Assembly (NCBI RefSeq): GCF_000006565.2
Contig: NC_031476.1
Location: forward strand, 3,000,458-3,064,457
From: Toxoplasma gondii ME49
Lineage: Eukaryota > Apicomplexa > Conoidasida > Eucoccidiorida > Sarcocystidae
Direction of reading: 5' to 3'
DNA length: 64,000 bases
Shown here: one piece after another, positions 1 through 10,969 of the stretch
Layout: each line of letters starts with the position of its first letter
How positions within the stretch are numbered: the stretch's first letter is position 1
The notes under the pieces: generated by a model
What the model saw: the letters and a program-made list of their open reading frames with translations, nothing else
Told to the model about the DNA's origin: nothing
Database searches by the model: none
Made by a program: the position numbers and the translations under genes

Positions 1-516
1 GACATTGTTGTCCTTCGCTCGGGCTCTCTTCTCTGTCTCTCTGAGGAAACCGAAGCAGAGGTTTCGGTGCCTCCAAATGTAAATATCAGGTCCTGTTCTC
101 CCGCATCCGCTTGTCATTGCTGCATCCGGGAAATCCTTCTTTTTGTCATGCTTTTCGAGTTCGAGAAGCGGCCAGAAAATCCTCAACCAGATGCGTTTAT
201 GAACCGGACCCGATATGTGTGTCACTTCTTCAATTGTCGCACGCACACATTCGCCACCGCGTCTTTAGTCAAGACCGCGAAGTCTCATGGATACCGTTCT
301 TTTCCGCATTTTCTTCCCCTCGTTTCTTCAGCGTGACGAGCTCTTTCGGGGTGACGCTCTCGCAATGTCAGACTTCCGCTCGACTTGTGTTTCCTTTCCC
401 TCCTCACTGTACCCTCGCAAAAGCTCGTGCATGCGCTCACAGCTTTCCACAGAACCTCGCCCTCTCAAGACTTCACGTTTCGCTCCCCTCTCTGACTTTT
501 AACTTCTTCTCTGCAG
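1..516 (+). other. Probable intron of the TBC gene (5' part outside window)
   Basis: Coding similarity to TBC1D13 begins at 517, directly after a pyrimidine-rich acceptor ending ctctgcag (509-516). The exon starts with PLSQKTSSEW, which corresponds to an internal position of TBC1D13, not to its N-terminus, so at least one exon must lie further left. Short open frames exist in 1-516, but none shows recognisable TBC sequence. Whether the first few dozen bases are the tail of the preceding exon cannot be decided here. Confidence 0.6.
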
Positions 517-3500
517 CCTCTGAGTCAGAAGACAAGTAGCGAATGGAGAAGCTATTGGGACGACGCTGACATCTTCGATCAAATCAACAAAGACGTTTTT
601 CGCACGCGGCCAGAGCTGGCGTTCTTCAACTACGATCCTGGCCTCAGTCTCCAACATCAACACGAACGACTGCTGCGGGCGTTACAAACTTCGCCGGGCC
701 AGGCGGCGCCCCAGGGGTCTCCCAACCTACGATCTTTCGCCCAAGGGACGAGTGAAGAAGAGGTGAGTTATACACAATGTCTTGTTCAAAATAGGAGCTT
801 TTCTACCAGATACGGTGTGTGTTGTTTATGCGACTGCTTTGTCTGTAATCTACAATTACGACTAGAGTATCTCTCCTTACACTGTCGCAAGTACATTTCT
901 GGTCTATCTATGGTCGTTAAGAAGAGATACTCTCTCCCTCGATTCTGTGGTCTGCATGCAGAAGCTGCTGTTTGAGAACCTGTTTGCCCCCGAAAATACA
1001 GTTTGTCTCACACCTCATTGTATGTATGCAGTCGTAGACATATTTCGGGCGATTCACTGTGAGGATATTCAGACTTGCTTTCTCTTTCATTCCTCCCTAA
1101 TTTCGGATTTTTCGCGTCCCTGACATGTCGCAGGAGCCGATTCCTCTGTTGGTGGACTACGAGACTCTGATGCTTCAGAAGGTGCCATCGCAGGACCTTA
1201 GCCGCATCAGCGACTCTTCGGTCTCTTCGGGTGCATCTGCGGCGTCTCACGCCTCCAAACCGGGCCGGTTCAGTTTGCGAAGAGCCTTTCTTTCACGAAA
1301 GACCAACGCGTCTTCCGAGTCTTCTCGGTCCTCACCTTCTGTCGCTGCCGTCCGCGCTTCGCTCCTGCCCTCGGACAAAGGTACCTTTTGTAAGTTCTTG
1401 TCGGAACCCTTTACTTGGGTGTATCTACATTTTGCGAAAGCCGTGCGGAGGGTGATCCACGTTACATTCCGGTTCGAAATTATGTAGCGGTCGTAAGGTA
1501 CGCCGCGGATAGCAGTGGGCCAGATAACATCGGGAGTTCTTGTCGTCCTGGACTGTATCATCACCGAACTCTTAAGTGCTCTTTGTGTACATAGGTTCCG
1601 AGGCGGCAAACGGCGTCACAGCCGATGGCTCAGGCGCTGCTCTCCACTCGCGTTTGGACGCCACCGCCGAACCGTCCGGAAGCGAAGTTACGAGGCCGCT
1701 GGGCTCCACGAAGCCTCCGCTGTCTCTCTCGCCCTGTCGCGGCTGTCCGCCGAATCTGGAGGGTGGAGGATCGGCTTTGGCTTGCCGGTTTTCCAGTGAC
1801 ATCGGGAGGCAGGGCTCTTCGCCCTCGCCAACGTCGCTGTCCACGAAGACGGGGCACAGTCCCTCGTCCTTGGTTCGCTTCTTTGCGTCGGGCCTTGTGT
1901 CTCCTCGGCGGTCGCAGCGCCCCAAGCCCGGCGTCTCGCCAGGACAAGGTCATGCAGGAGCGGCGGAAGACGCGCCTCTGCGCGAGGGCCTTGTTTTCGA
2001 GCCCAACGGGCGGGGGTCGGAGAAGACAGGAGAGGAAACGCAGGCCTCGCTGACCCTCTCGGAGAAGAAAGAGGGCCGGGCAAAGGTAGAAGAACACGAT
2101 ACGCATCAAGAGTATTTTGTGACAGCGAAGGAGCTCGGGGCGCACCGAGGAGACGGGGAGACAGCCGTTGGAGCCCAGACGCAAGGCAACTGGCCCCTGG
2201 AGGGGACGTCCCTCGGTTCCTCAAGAAAACTGGGTACTGAGATTACGAAGACAACGAGAGGAGCCGCAAATTTGGGAGCAGCTTTCGCAGACTTAAACGC
2301 AAACGGTGCAGTAAAAGAAGACAGGAAGGCCCTCGATTTTCTCGAGAGCGACGGCTGCCCACATGGCGAAGTGCGAGAGATTTACCAAGGCAACCCTCAA
2401 CTGGACGAAAACCCCGTGAATTTTTCGGTGGAGAACTCCATCTCTGTCGAGGCGGCTAGCGCGGACCGACTCCCTCCAGGTACGAGGATGCCTGCGTTCA
2501 CAAGGGCTTCACCTTCTTTTTCTCCTTTGGCTGCGCAGGAGACTCAGGCTCTCGGGCGTCCGGCGCCCGTCGAGGCGCCGGTGGCTAGCCAAACGCCCAA
2601 GGAGGCGAAGGAGACTGTGTCCCCGCTGTCTCTTGTGGGTAGCACGTCCCGCCTTCACTCCTCGCGAGACCCCCTGGAGTCCCCAGAAGGCTACAGTCCC
2701 TTCGCTGAGACACCGGAGCGACTTGCGGGAGACTTGGCAAAAACAACCGGAGAGCATTCGGAGGAACGCCTCTCAGAGAGAGACCTTCCGTGGGCGGGAG
2801 AAAGAAGGCTGGACACAGCAGGAGACAGTCCGCAAGCCTTGGCTTTGGGGACTTTTAAACAGACGACGGGACAGGCCAAACCGCCACAAGTCGAAGAAGC
2901 CCAAAGACCCCGAGTGATTGTGGGGTGGGATGAACAAGATGGACAAGTGCCTCAGAACACCGTGCAGAAGAAAGACGTGCCTTTTGTATCGACAGAGATC
3001 TGTCAGTTGTCGGGGATTCCTCCAGAGGCACCGGGCGACCGCGGGGAAGCGGCGGCGAAGAGGGAACACAGGTCGGGGAACCAACTTGGCTTCTCACACA
3101 GAGACAACGTCGCTGAGGCGACGGAAAGTGGGGAGGAGACCCCAGGCGCGCCAGGCAATGCGGCGTTCTCCGCTTTTTCCGGTGCCGATCTGCATGCGTT
3201 GGCGAGTGATGAAGCGTCAAACTCGTCCGAGGAGACAGTCCCCCTCCTTCAGCCTTGTCGGGCCCCTGCTGGCATGCAAGACACTTGCGACTTGTTGGAG
3301 CCGCGCAGACACTACGACTTGCTGGGACGGATTCTCTTCGTGTACGCGAAGGTGAATCCAGGCATTCGATATGTTCAGGGAATGAACGAACTTCTCGCTC
3401 CGATCTACTACGTGATCATGTCCGACCCGCTCTGCACGGACCCCCTTCAGGCATGTCAGGAGAAGTGTAGAAAAGCAAGGCAGAAGAAACGAATCTGCGA

Positions 3501-6500
3501 CTGGCGGTTCTTCCGTCGTTAGGTCGCGACGTATCGAACGTCCTCGTCGACAGACACAGAAGCATCAGAAGAGAACATGAGGAACAGAAGTATCCTAAGT
3601 CTACTTTGCAGTCCTCTCTGCTGCATCAATCAGCGATGCGAAATAGTCTAGTTGCGTGTCACGTTCGACTTGGATCATTCTCGAATCTTCGACAGTTGAA
3701 TAACCACTACTGCTGCGACTAAACAGTGTGTACTTACGCAATGTCTATCCAGGTTTTTCTTCCGAGCTCGGGGAGAGTACCAGCTCTCGCAGTTCTCTGT
3801 GATGACGAGGTACATTTCCTGTAGCTGCATATAAATGGCAGTTCTAGACCAGTTGAGATCCGACAGATTCTGCAGGTTCTGAGGCCTTGTCTCTGAGGAA
3901 TACAGAGATTTAGGTACGCTTGCAGTCTTCTGAAAGCATTGCGCACCTTCGCATGAACATCGTTTTTCTGCATGCATGCGAACATTTGTATAAAAATGTG
4001 GCGACTGTGTCGTTTTCGCAGGCAGAGGCAGAGATCTTTTTTTGTTTCACGGAGTTGATGCAGGAGCAGAGAGACGCATTCTGCAAGGCCCTCGACCCGA
4101 CAGACCACGGCGTCAGTGGACGGATTGCTCGTCTGAGCGCTCTCTTGAAAAAGAAAGTAGGCCGTGAGAAAAACAGAACAGAAAAAACAGACGAAAAACG
4201 TCACGCAGACGCTAGCAGAGGCTCGGTTGAGTGCGATCAGGTCTGGGGACGGAGAAGATCCGAATTTTCTGTAAACGCGGCTGCGGATCGGACGCAGCGG
4301 ACGCGATCTGTGAGTCGAGGAAAGAGAAGGACGCTTCCTAAACGCAGTTAGTGTATGCTCTGTCTCGCTTGGCATGCCATGTTAAATACTTCCGGAAGAG
4401 GGCAGGAGCTACAGGGGTCGGAACGAAGAGAGGGGAATGCACTGATCGCCTTCTCGAGGAGCGACGAGGCTTCCCTGCACTCGACGCGCGCGCAGACGTG
4501 ATGTCATCTGAAGTCCCGCATACTTTTCTGTGCGTCCCCCGCCTTTGGCTCTGCGAGTCAGAAAACGGACCTTGGTCTGTGACGCAGCAAACGGGGAAGA
4601 ATCCAAAGAGAGAGAAACAAGAACGATGAGTCCGACGGCCTTGTGTTGGAAAGGGAGACCCACACGGCGAAAGAGCAGACAGAAAGCAAAAGACTCAAAC
4701 AGAAGAGTGAAGTGACTCTCGAGACCCGCGTCACTCCACATCTGTGGTGTTCTAGGCAGGTCTCTGACGCATTCCAGTGGACTGCAGTGGCGTACAGCAG
4801 GCGTAAAGAACTGAGCAGTCTGGATCTGACAACTGGAAGTGAACGCTCCCGTATTTTAGGCACTACACTGTCAGACGGCGTAGAGAATTTGCACCTCAAA
4901 ATGGCAGTCACACCTAAGGTGCCGAACATGGTTTTGAAGCAAGGAGGTTTGTAGTGACTGCACGTTCGCAGAAAACGCCCAGTTTCGTTTCTCTCTCACC
5001 TCCTTTCAGGACATCGTCGTATGGACGCACTTGGAGACGATAGGCGTCGATCCCCAGTTCTACGCTTTGCGCTGGCTCTTGTTGCTGCTTACACAGGCAA
5101 GCGAAGTGGAACGGGTGCACCCTCGTAAAAGCAGCGAGACGTTGGCCACTTTGGTCTATTCGCCTCGTTGCTTTTTAGAGTCACCCGAATCGAAGGTCCT
5201 GCGTGCAAATGTGGAGAGATGAAGGGCTTGCCTCACCTGCTTCCACCGAGCTAGCGAGCTTCGAAGAGAGTCGTGCTCCGTCGATGAATAAAGAAACTGA
5301 AAGGAAGAAGAAGATGTGAAGGGAGACACCAGCAGCGTGACGTTTCCATTTTGTCTCGTTGGTTGCTGGCAAGGAGAGGACTGACAAAGAGAATTCACTG
5401 AGAACCTCAAAGCGGCTGGCAGGAAACCAGAACACCGAGCTGTCTTCGTTTTCCTTCTTGTTGCCACAGGAGTTTCAGTTGCCGGATGTCCTCGTCCTCT
5501 GGGATGCGTTCATCGCCGACGACGGATGGCCCCTGCCTCTTCTCTACTACGTTTGTGTGTCGATGATTCTGTGGGTGAGTGTGAAAGAAAAGCACTCCAT
5601 GACCCTTCCTGTCTTCATGTACTCACGGCATGCAGTTCCAGCCAGATAACAGCCCCGCCGGCGAGCTCCACATTCACAGCACAAGACGAGGGCGCACGCG
5701 TTTACACGTTGTGTCTAGATTGAGGCGGTCCTGTTATCCTGTAAAGAACGCGCGGCTGCGAGTAGTCTGCGACAGGTCCTAACCTTACAGCGAGGAGGGA
5801 AGTATAGAAGAAAAGGGATGTGTAGACGGACGGTTAGCGTCTAACATTTAGAGCAGAATTGTCAGTGCACAGATGGACGCAGTGTATCCGAGCGCAGTTC
5901 AATCTTACGTGACTCTGCAGTTCAAGGTAGCGAGTCCTTCGTTTACAGCAGCGTTCAACATATGTAGTCAAGTACTAACTGAATGCCGATAAAAACATGC
6001 GTCTTTACAAAAATACCCGAGCATCAGGTACACAAACGGACACCGTCTTTGCGCTGTCGCCTCTACCTCTTTAGCGGTTAACCTTCCGCAAGCATTCAGG
6101 GCATGCAGCGCCAATCAGATAAAGTCTGAAGCTAGACTTGTTACAGATGATAAACTGGGATCCCTACGTTTCCATAAAGTCTCTTCGTAGAAAACCAGAA
6201 CTTAGGGGAATCAGGGATCTTGCGTGAGTGCTGAGAGCCAGGTTTCTGCATGCAACACCAGTCGGGGATACCAACTGACGCGGATTTCTTTTGCAAGGTG
6301 CTCACGTGGTTTTTCTCCTTGTGCTGAAGGACTCTGTTTTCGGCTGTTTCTTCTTACACTTTTCTTCGCTTTATTTTCGCACAGGGAGAAGCCGTACAAG
6401 GATGAATTGTGTCCATCTGTGCATCTAAGTTGATGATCGGCTGTACATGTCTCTTTCGATTGTCTCTTTCTCTGCAGCTGAGACCCGCCCTTCTGGCTGG

Positions 6501-8137
6501 AGACTTCACTGCATGCATGAAACTTCTGCAGCACTTGCCGGCTTTCGACCCTCAAGTGCTTCTGAGAACGGCAGTCCGCATGCGGTAGGTTTTTTCCAGT
6601 TTTTTTACTAATGTCTTTGTTTGCCGGGTTCAAGGTCTGTCATGCATTTCATGGCCGTCGTTAGTTTTACATTTCTCTGTTTCTTTTCCAAGAAAGTGAC
6701 TTTTTTCAGTGGTATTTGCGTGTCCGAGTTGGTTCCTTCTCTCAGAGTTTTGATTCTTTCCTGCCTCATACACGTCTCTCATTCTGTGTCTTCTGCTGCG
6801 GCCCTGCACTCGCTTCTTCCATCCACTCCTTGTGTTCGGTGTTTCTTCTCCGCGAAGCCGTTGATTTGATGATGCGTCGTCGGTTTCGCGTAGCATTGTT
6901 GTCAACACGGTCTCTACTTCCTTCCCCTTCCTTGTTTCCCCTGATCTCTGCTGTTAGAGAGGAAGACATAGCAGAGGGTCCCGCCGCTGTCTCTGATGTC
7001 TCGTCGCCCTCGGCTAGTCTCTCGGCTCGGGCCAACGACCTGGAGCGTCTCGATCCGCTTCGGACGCGAACGCAACTTCAATCGCTACCCACTTCTTCTC
7101 TTCAAGTGTCTCCTTTGTTTGGGCGAATTCGAAATGCCGGGAACGCGTTGTCTTCGTTCGCCTCCTCGGCACTGGCTACGTCCCCGTCTTCTTCTCTCTT
7201 GCCGCGCTTCGCCAGCGGCTTCGGAGCCCGAGACGGCGGGAGTGTAGGCTCCGTGGAGCCCAACGACCGTGGCCGGAGCGGCGGTCTCTCCGAGGCGAAG
7301 GAGGGAGACACCTGTGGTCTTGAGCGCGAAGGCGAGAGGGCTGATGGCATCTCGAGGCAGGTGTCGCCTAGCTTTGGTGAGCCGGTGAGAAATGTGGAGA
7401 CAGACGGAAGAGTGGTAGATGCCGGGAGAGGCAGCGTTCTTCTTCCCAGCTATGTGTCTGTGGGCTCTGGAAACGCGAAGACTCTCTCTCCTCTTGAAGA
7501 AGCGAGGCACGACAGACAGCTCGTACCGCCAGCTAGGCGCTCCGGCGCGCCGCTGTGGGGTGGAGAGCCCGCCCGACGGGGCCCCCAGGAGAGAGGAGGA
7601 GACGCGGGTGTGGGGAGAGAAGCAAGGTCTCTTTTGGAAGTTCAAGCGGGATTTGAGGGCCAGCAAGAAGAGAGAGATTCGGCGAAGGAGAAACAAAAAG
7701 AGAAGGACAGGAAGGAGAGAGAAGAAGAGCGACGGAGGAAAGAGGAAGAAAGAAGACGACAAGTCATCAGCAGTCTGCCTGCAGCGTTCTTGACCGGGAC
7801 AACAGATAGAGAAGAAAAGCGGTCTGGAGTTGCATCGAGCAGGCAGCGAGAAGAACAGAGACACGAGGAGGGAATGGAACCTCGGCGAGAACGAGAAGAC
7901 AGATTCAACTCGAGATCTCTCTTACCCTGGAGGCGAGGCGAAGAAGCCAGTGAAAGAGACAGAGACTTCGACAGCACCCTATCGAGTTTAGGAGAAAAAC
8001 TAGGAGAATTACGCTCCTTTGCAGTCACGAGTTTCGTCGCAGACACCGCACGCGCTCTCTGGGCCGCAGGAACGGGAAGTGGCGAAAGTTTCATTCAGGG
8101 AGAACGCGAAAAGTGGACAGAGGGTGAGCGCGAGTGA
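1..8137 (+). CDS. TBC-domain Rab GTPase-activating protein, TBC1D13-type, 5'-partial
   Basis: Exons read as 517-762, 1134-1380, 1595-3450, 4022-4156, 5010-5096, 5470-5574, 6478-6584 and 6958-8137 (TGA stop). Phases match at every junction and the exons sum to 1,320 codons plus stop; the true N-terminus lies upstream. The TBC domain accelerates GTP hydrolysis by Rab GTPases with an Arg finger (INKDVFRT, Arg codon 601-603) and a Gln finger (YVQGMNE, Gln codon 3376-3378). Segments such as EIFFCFTELM, FYALRWLLLLLTQEF, LPDVLVLWDAF and LLAGDFTACMKLLQ align in order with animal TBC1D13, whose human member acts on Rab35. The fingers are separated by about 730 residues, mostly low-complexity Ser/Glu/Gly/Pro sequence, where ordinary TBC domains have a few dozen. 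The last exon encodes a disordered tail of about 390 residues with a Lys/Glu/Arg-rich, probably coiled-coil stretch (about 7,670-7,765). The family call is firm; the Rab target is unknown. Confidence 0.93.
3451..4021 (+). other. GC-AG intron in the TBC gene
   Basis: The exon ends CTT CAG at 3450 and the next bases are gcatgt; the following exon starts at 4022 after ttttcgcag. Joining CAG to GCA GAG keeps phase 0 and gives DPLQ-AEAEIFFCF, matching the TBC1D13 order. The nearest GT (at 3455) would put the downstream conserved exon out of frame with its acceptor. The donor is therefore read as CAG|GC. Confidence 0.7.
5097..5469 (+). other. GC-AG intron in the TBC gene
   Basis: The exon ends ACA CAG at 5096 and is followed by gcaagc, the textbook GC-donor consensus (AG|GCAAG). 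The acceptor gccacag ends at 5469. The join yields LLLLTQ-EFQLPDV, which matches the uninterrupted LLLSQEFLLPDV-like segment of TBC1D13 homologues, so neither edge can move without breaking a conserved stretch. Confidence 0.85.
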
Positions 8138-10969
8138 CAACTTCAATTTGTCAAAGAGACGGGGAAAGCAGAGAAATCGGAACACCCAGAACAGACACCC
8201 ACAAGAAACAAGTCTACGAGAAGGAGTGGAGCGGTTCTATTCGCTTGTGTCGCGATAATGTTCTACCTCTCAAGGCGAGTGTGTCTCGGTTGAACTTCTA
8301 GGTGGCTCTGTCGATCGGCGACGGCGCTTCCACCGCCTGAAGCCTTTCTTTGGAGAGGGTTGCATGTCGATTTTCCCTTACCGAAATTCGCGGGTCGCCG
8401 TGTAATCTCTTGATTCTACACAATACAACACTTCTGAAAGGACGCAGGTACAGTATATGCACAAATTCACTTACCGATATATATATATATATTTGTATCT
8501 ATATACATGTATTTTTATATCTTTTCGTAAGTGTACAAGTTTGTGAGTGGCTGTGGGTGAGGAACAATGCGACTACTTTCTTGGAGAGATACTTTGAGTC
8601 TGGCGGCGCTACATTTCAAAAGCTGGAAGAACTCCTCCGTTCATGTGGAAGGGCAGGCATTAGGTTTTATCCCGAGTGCGTGAGGAGAACGTGAAGCGAT
8701 ACATGCCACAAGAAAATACAGAAAGATACAGGAGAAAGAAAAGCACGACTCAGGCTGTTGAAGTTCGAACCTTGGCAGTTCACTCATTACAGGAGGAAAG
8801 GGTACTCAGCTCCGTTTGAGAGACTTCGGGCTGCTCCAATGAACTCAATTGCGCCGTCACATTGTTTCACAAATCCGACAAATAGATCTATGAATGCGCC
8901 TGGATAAAATTCGAGACAGAGATTTCGTCACATACGCGTTGATGAAAACTGCGGTGTCTCCGCCCCTGAAACCACGTTACTTGTCGAAAAAAGATCTCTA
9001 TGAAATCCTAGACATGACACACGGATGTCAACAAATATTTAAGTGACAATCTAAAGGTTTCCGAGGCATCTCGGCGGCCTGTCCGTGTACAGACATACGG
9101 GTATCTATGGAGATGTTTATAAGCTGTCTTTTGCCCCCCGAAGCACACCCCTAGAATCGCACTTTTTCGTGGGAGTAAACGTTTGTGAATAAGTGTGGTC
9201 AACGGTATAAGCTCCGGTTTACACATCTCTACAATTCGTTAACAGGCAAGCAAGAGTCTCAGGTGAACGATGCAGGAGCAGCGACGCCAAGAGCGTCTTA
9301 AGGTTGATTCCAAATGCTAAAGTCTAGCGTGCATCGGTCCCTTCTGTGTTTTGTTTCTGGGAAACAAGAAAACAACTGATTGGCTCCCGTTGACGATATC
9401 AACCTTTTGTTCAGTTTCCTTTCCTTCTTTGCCTTGTGTTCTTTTCGTTCACCCTTCGGTGGTTGAGGCACATATGGGTGTTCGCTAGAAAGGCGCTGTT
9501 GTGTGGGAATCTGTCGACAGGCGGGTCTCTTTCAAACTCCGACAAAACGGTCCCTTTTTAAAGCAGTGTGCATCACAAAACGGAAACGTGTGACCAAAAT
9601 GTTTTCGCAAGCTGCTTTGGTTCGTCAAGAAGACAAAAACCCAAAGGAAACAGAACCGCTTTCGAATTTTCAATAGAACGGCGAGAACTGCCTTTTTCTG
9701 GGGGATACATACTACGGGTTGGAATGGCGCTTAGAGAAGGTAATCTGGACTCTTTCTTGGCGTAACGTTGTGTAGTTGGATGTTGCGTTCATTCCTGCAT
9801 CCACAACGACGGTGTGTAGCATTTCGTCTGCTCAGTCCGTGTGAAACGTGAGACCACGCACACGCTGTTATGGTTTTTCAGAATTTAGAAACGTGTGGGC
9901 TGAAAGAGCATTGACACATCCATCCAATGCGCGCCGCGTATCACTTTGTTCCTCAGAGAGACCTACACATCTGTGCCGCCACGGACACAGTTCTGCCTGA
10001 GCATTTGAGATCCGTCGTCTGCGTAGGAAGCAAAGCTCGCCAGTGGAAGAAACACAACTCCTCTACCAGTCTTTTACGTCTCGGAAGGGATGATGTTTCT
10101 TGACTGACGAGTTTAACAAGAACGGAACACGTGCATCTTGAAATGACAAAGCATTGACACCTTCGTGTCCTGAGAAGCTTCTGAAAAACCTGTGACTCCC
10201 CACAACTTGGGCGAAAGGCGCTGACATCGTTGCCGCACCTCCGTACACAGCTAAGCATGGCCCACATGGACCCGTTTCAAGATGTAAAGTCCTTCCCGGC
10301 TTTTGTATGCTGAACCCTCTGGTCTGGTCGGCAAAAATGTGTTCTTTTTCTCTCGCCAGACACAGACAAGAAGCACAAGGTCCTCTCTGGAGGAAAGCGG
10401 CTTCAACTCAATGAGCGAGTCCTCTTCGAAATCGCCTCCTGTTTGTTTTTTCCCTTTGTCCATCTTAAGCGACTAAAGAGTGCCTGGCCTTCAAATGAAA
10501 ACGCGAAAAAAACTTGACACTCTTAGACTTTCCGGAAGAAGCCAGGCGTGCTTTTGGCGCCCTCTCTGTCTGTTTCTCGACAGCAATGCAAAACCTCATG
10601 CAAGCTTCCAAGTCATGTCCCAATCAGCTCTTTTCCATGGAACAGTGCAGGCGGGCTGCGCGTCCAGACCCACCACGTGATGACTGCTTATTGTCAGGAA
10701 GTTTCTGGTCAGCTGTGAAAATTATGATTGCTACTCCTCCATGTACTAAGATGTTTAATGTGTTGGGCGCCTGAATGGCTAATCATAATACTGCACGAAC
10801 AGGAGATCTTTGGGCTCTGTCCTTGGTTTCGTTTTTACACCTGCGCCTAATACATGTCCTGGAATACACGCCTCTTCAGCAACCCCAAACACAGAAGTAT
10901 GCACATTCGTAGATCTGCAGACACGGCTAGATACTCACAGAAGCAGATGCATGTTAAGCGGTTGTGTAA
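8138..10969. other. Intergenic region between converging genes
   Basis: This stretch holds the 3' flanks of the TBC gene (+) and the next gene (-). I see only short open frames without splice-supported continuation, an AT microsatellite near 8477, and A/T-rich sequence. No RNA gene or recognisable coding exon was found. Confidence 0.5.
8477..8493. repeat. (AT)n microsatellite
   Basis: About eight uninterrupted AT units, followed by further A/T-rich sequence with TATA/TACA steps up to about 8520. It lies about 340 bases downstream of the TBC stop codon, probably in the 3' UTR or just beyond it. Confidence 0.9.

Noticed and set aside
1630..2224. Overlapping minus-strand frames of 178-184 codons
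   Set aside because: Antisense to the low-complexity TBC insert exon, with no splice-linked partners.
7085..7864. 259-codon open frame on the minus strand
   Set aside because: Antisense shadow of the last TBC exon; its Leu/Phe/Ser-rich sequence is the complement of Glu/Arg/Lys-rich codons.
8755..8775. B-box-like sequence (aagttcgaacctt) suggesting a tRNA
   Set aside because: No matching A box or acceptor-stem pairing at the expected distance on either strand.
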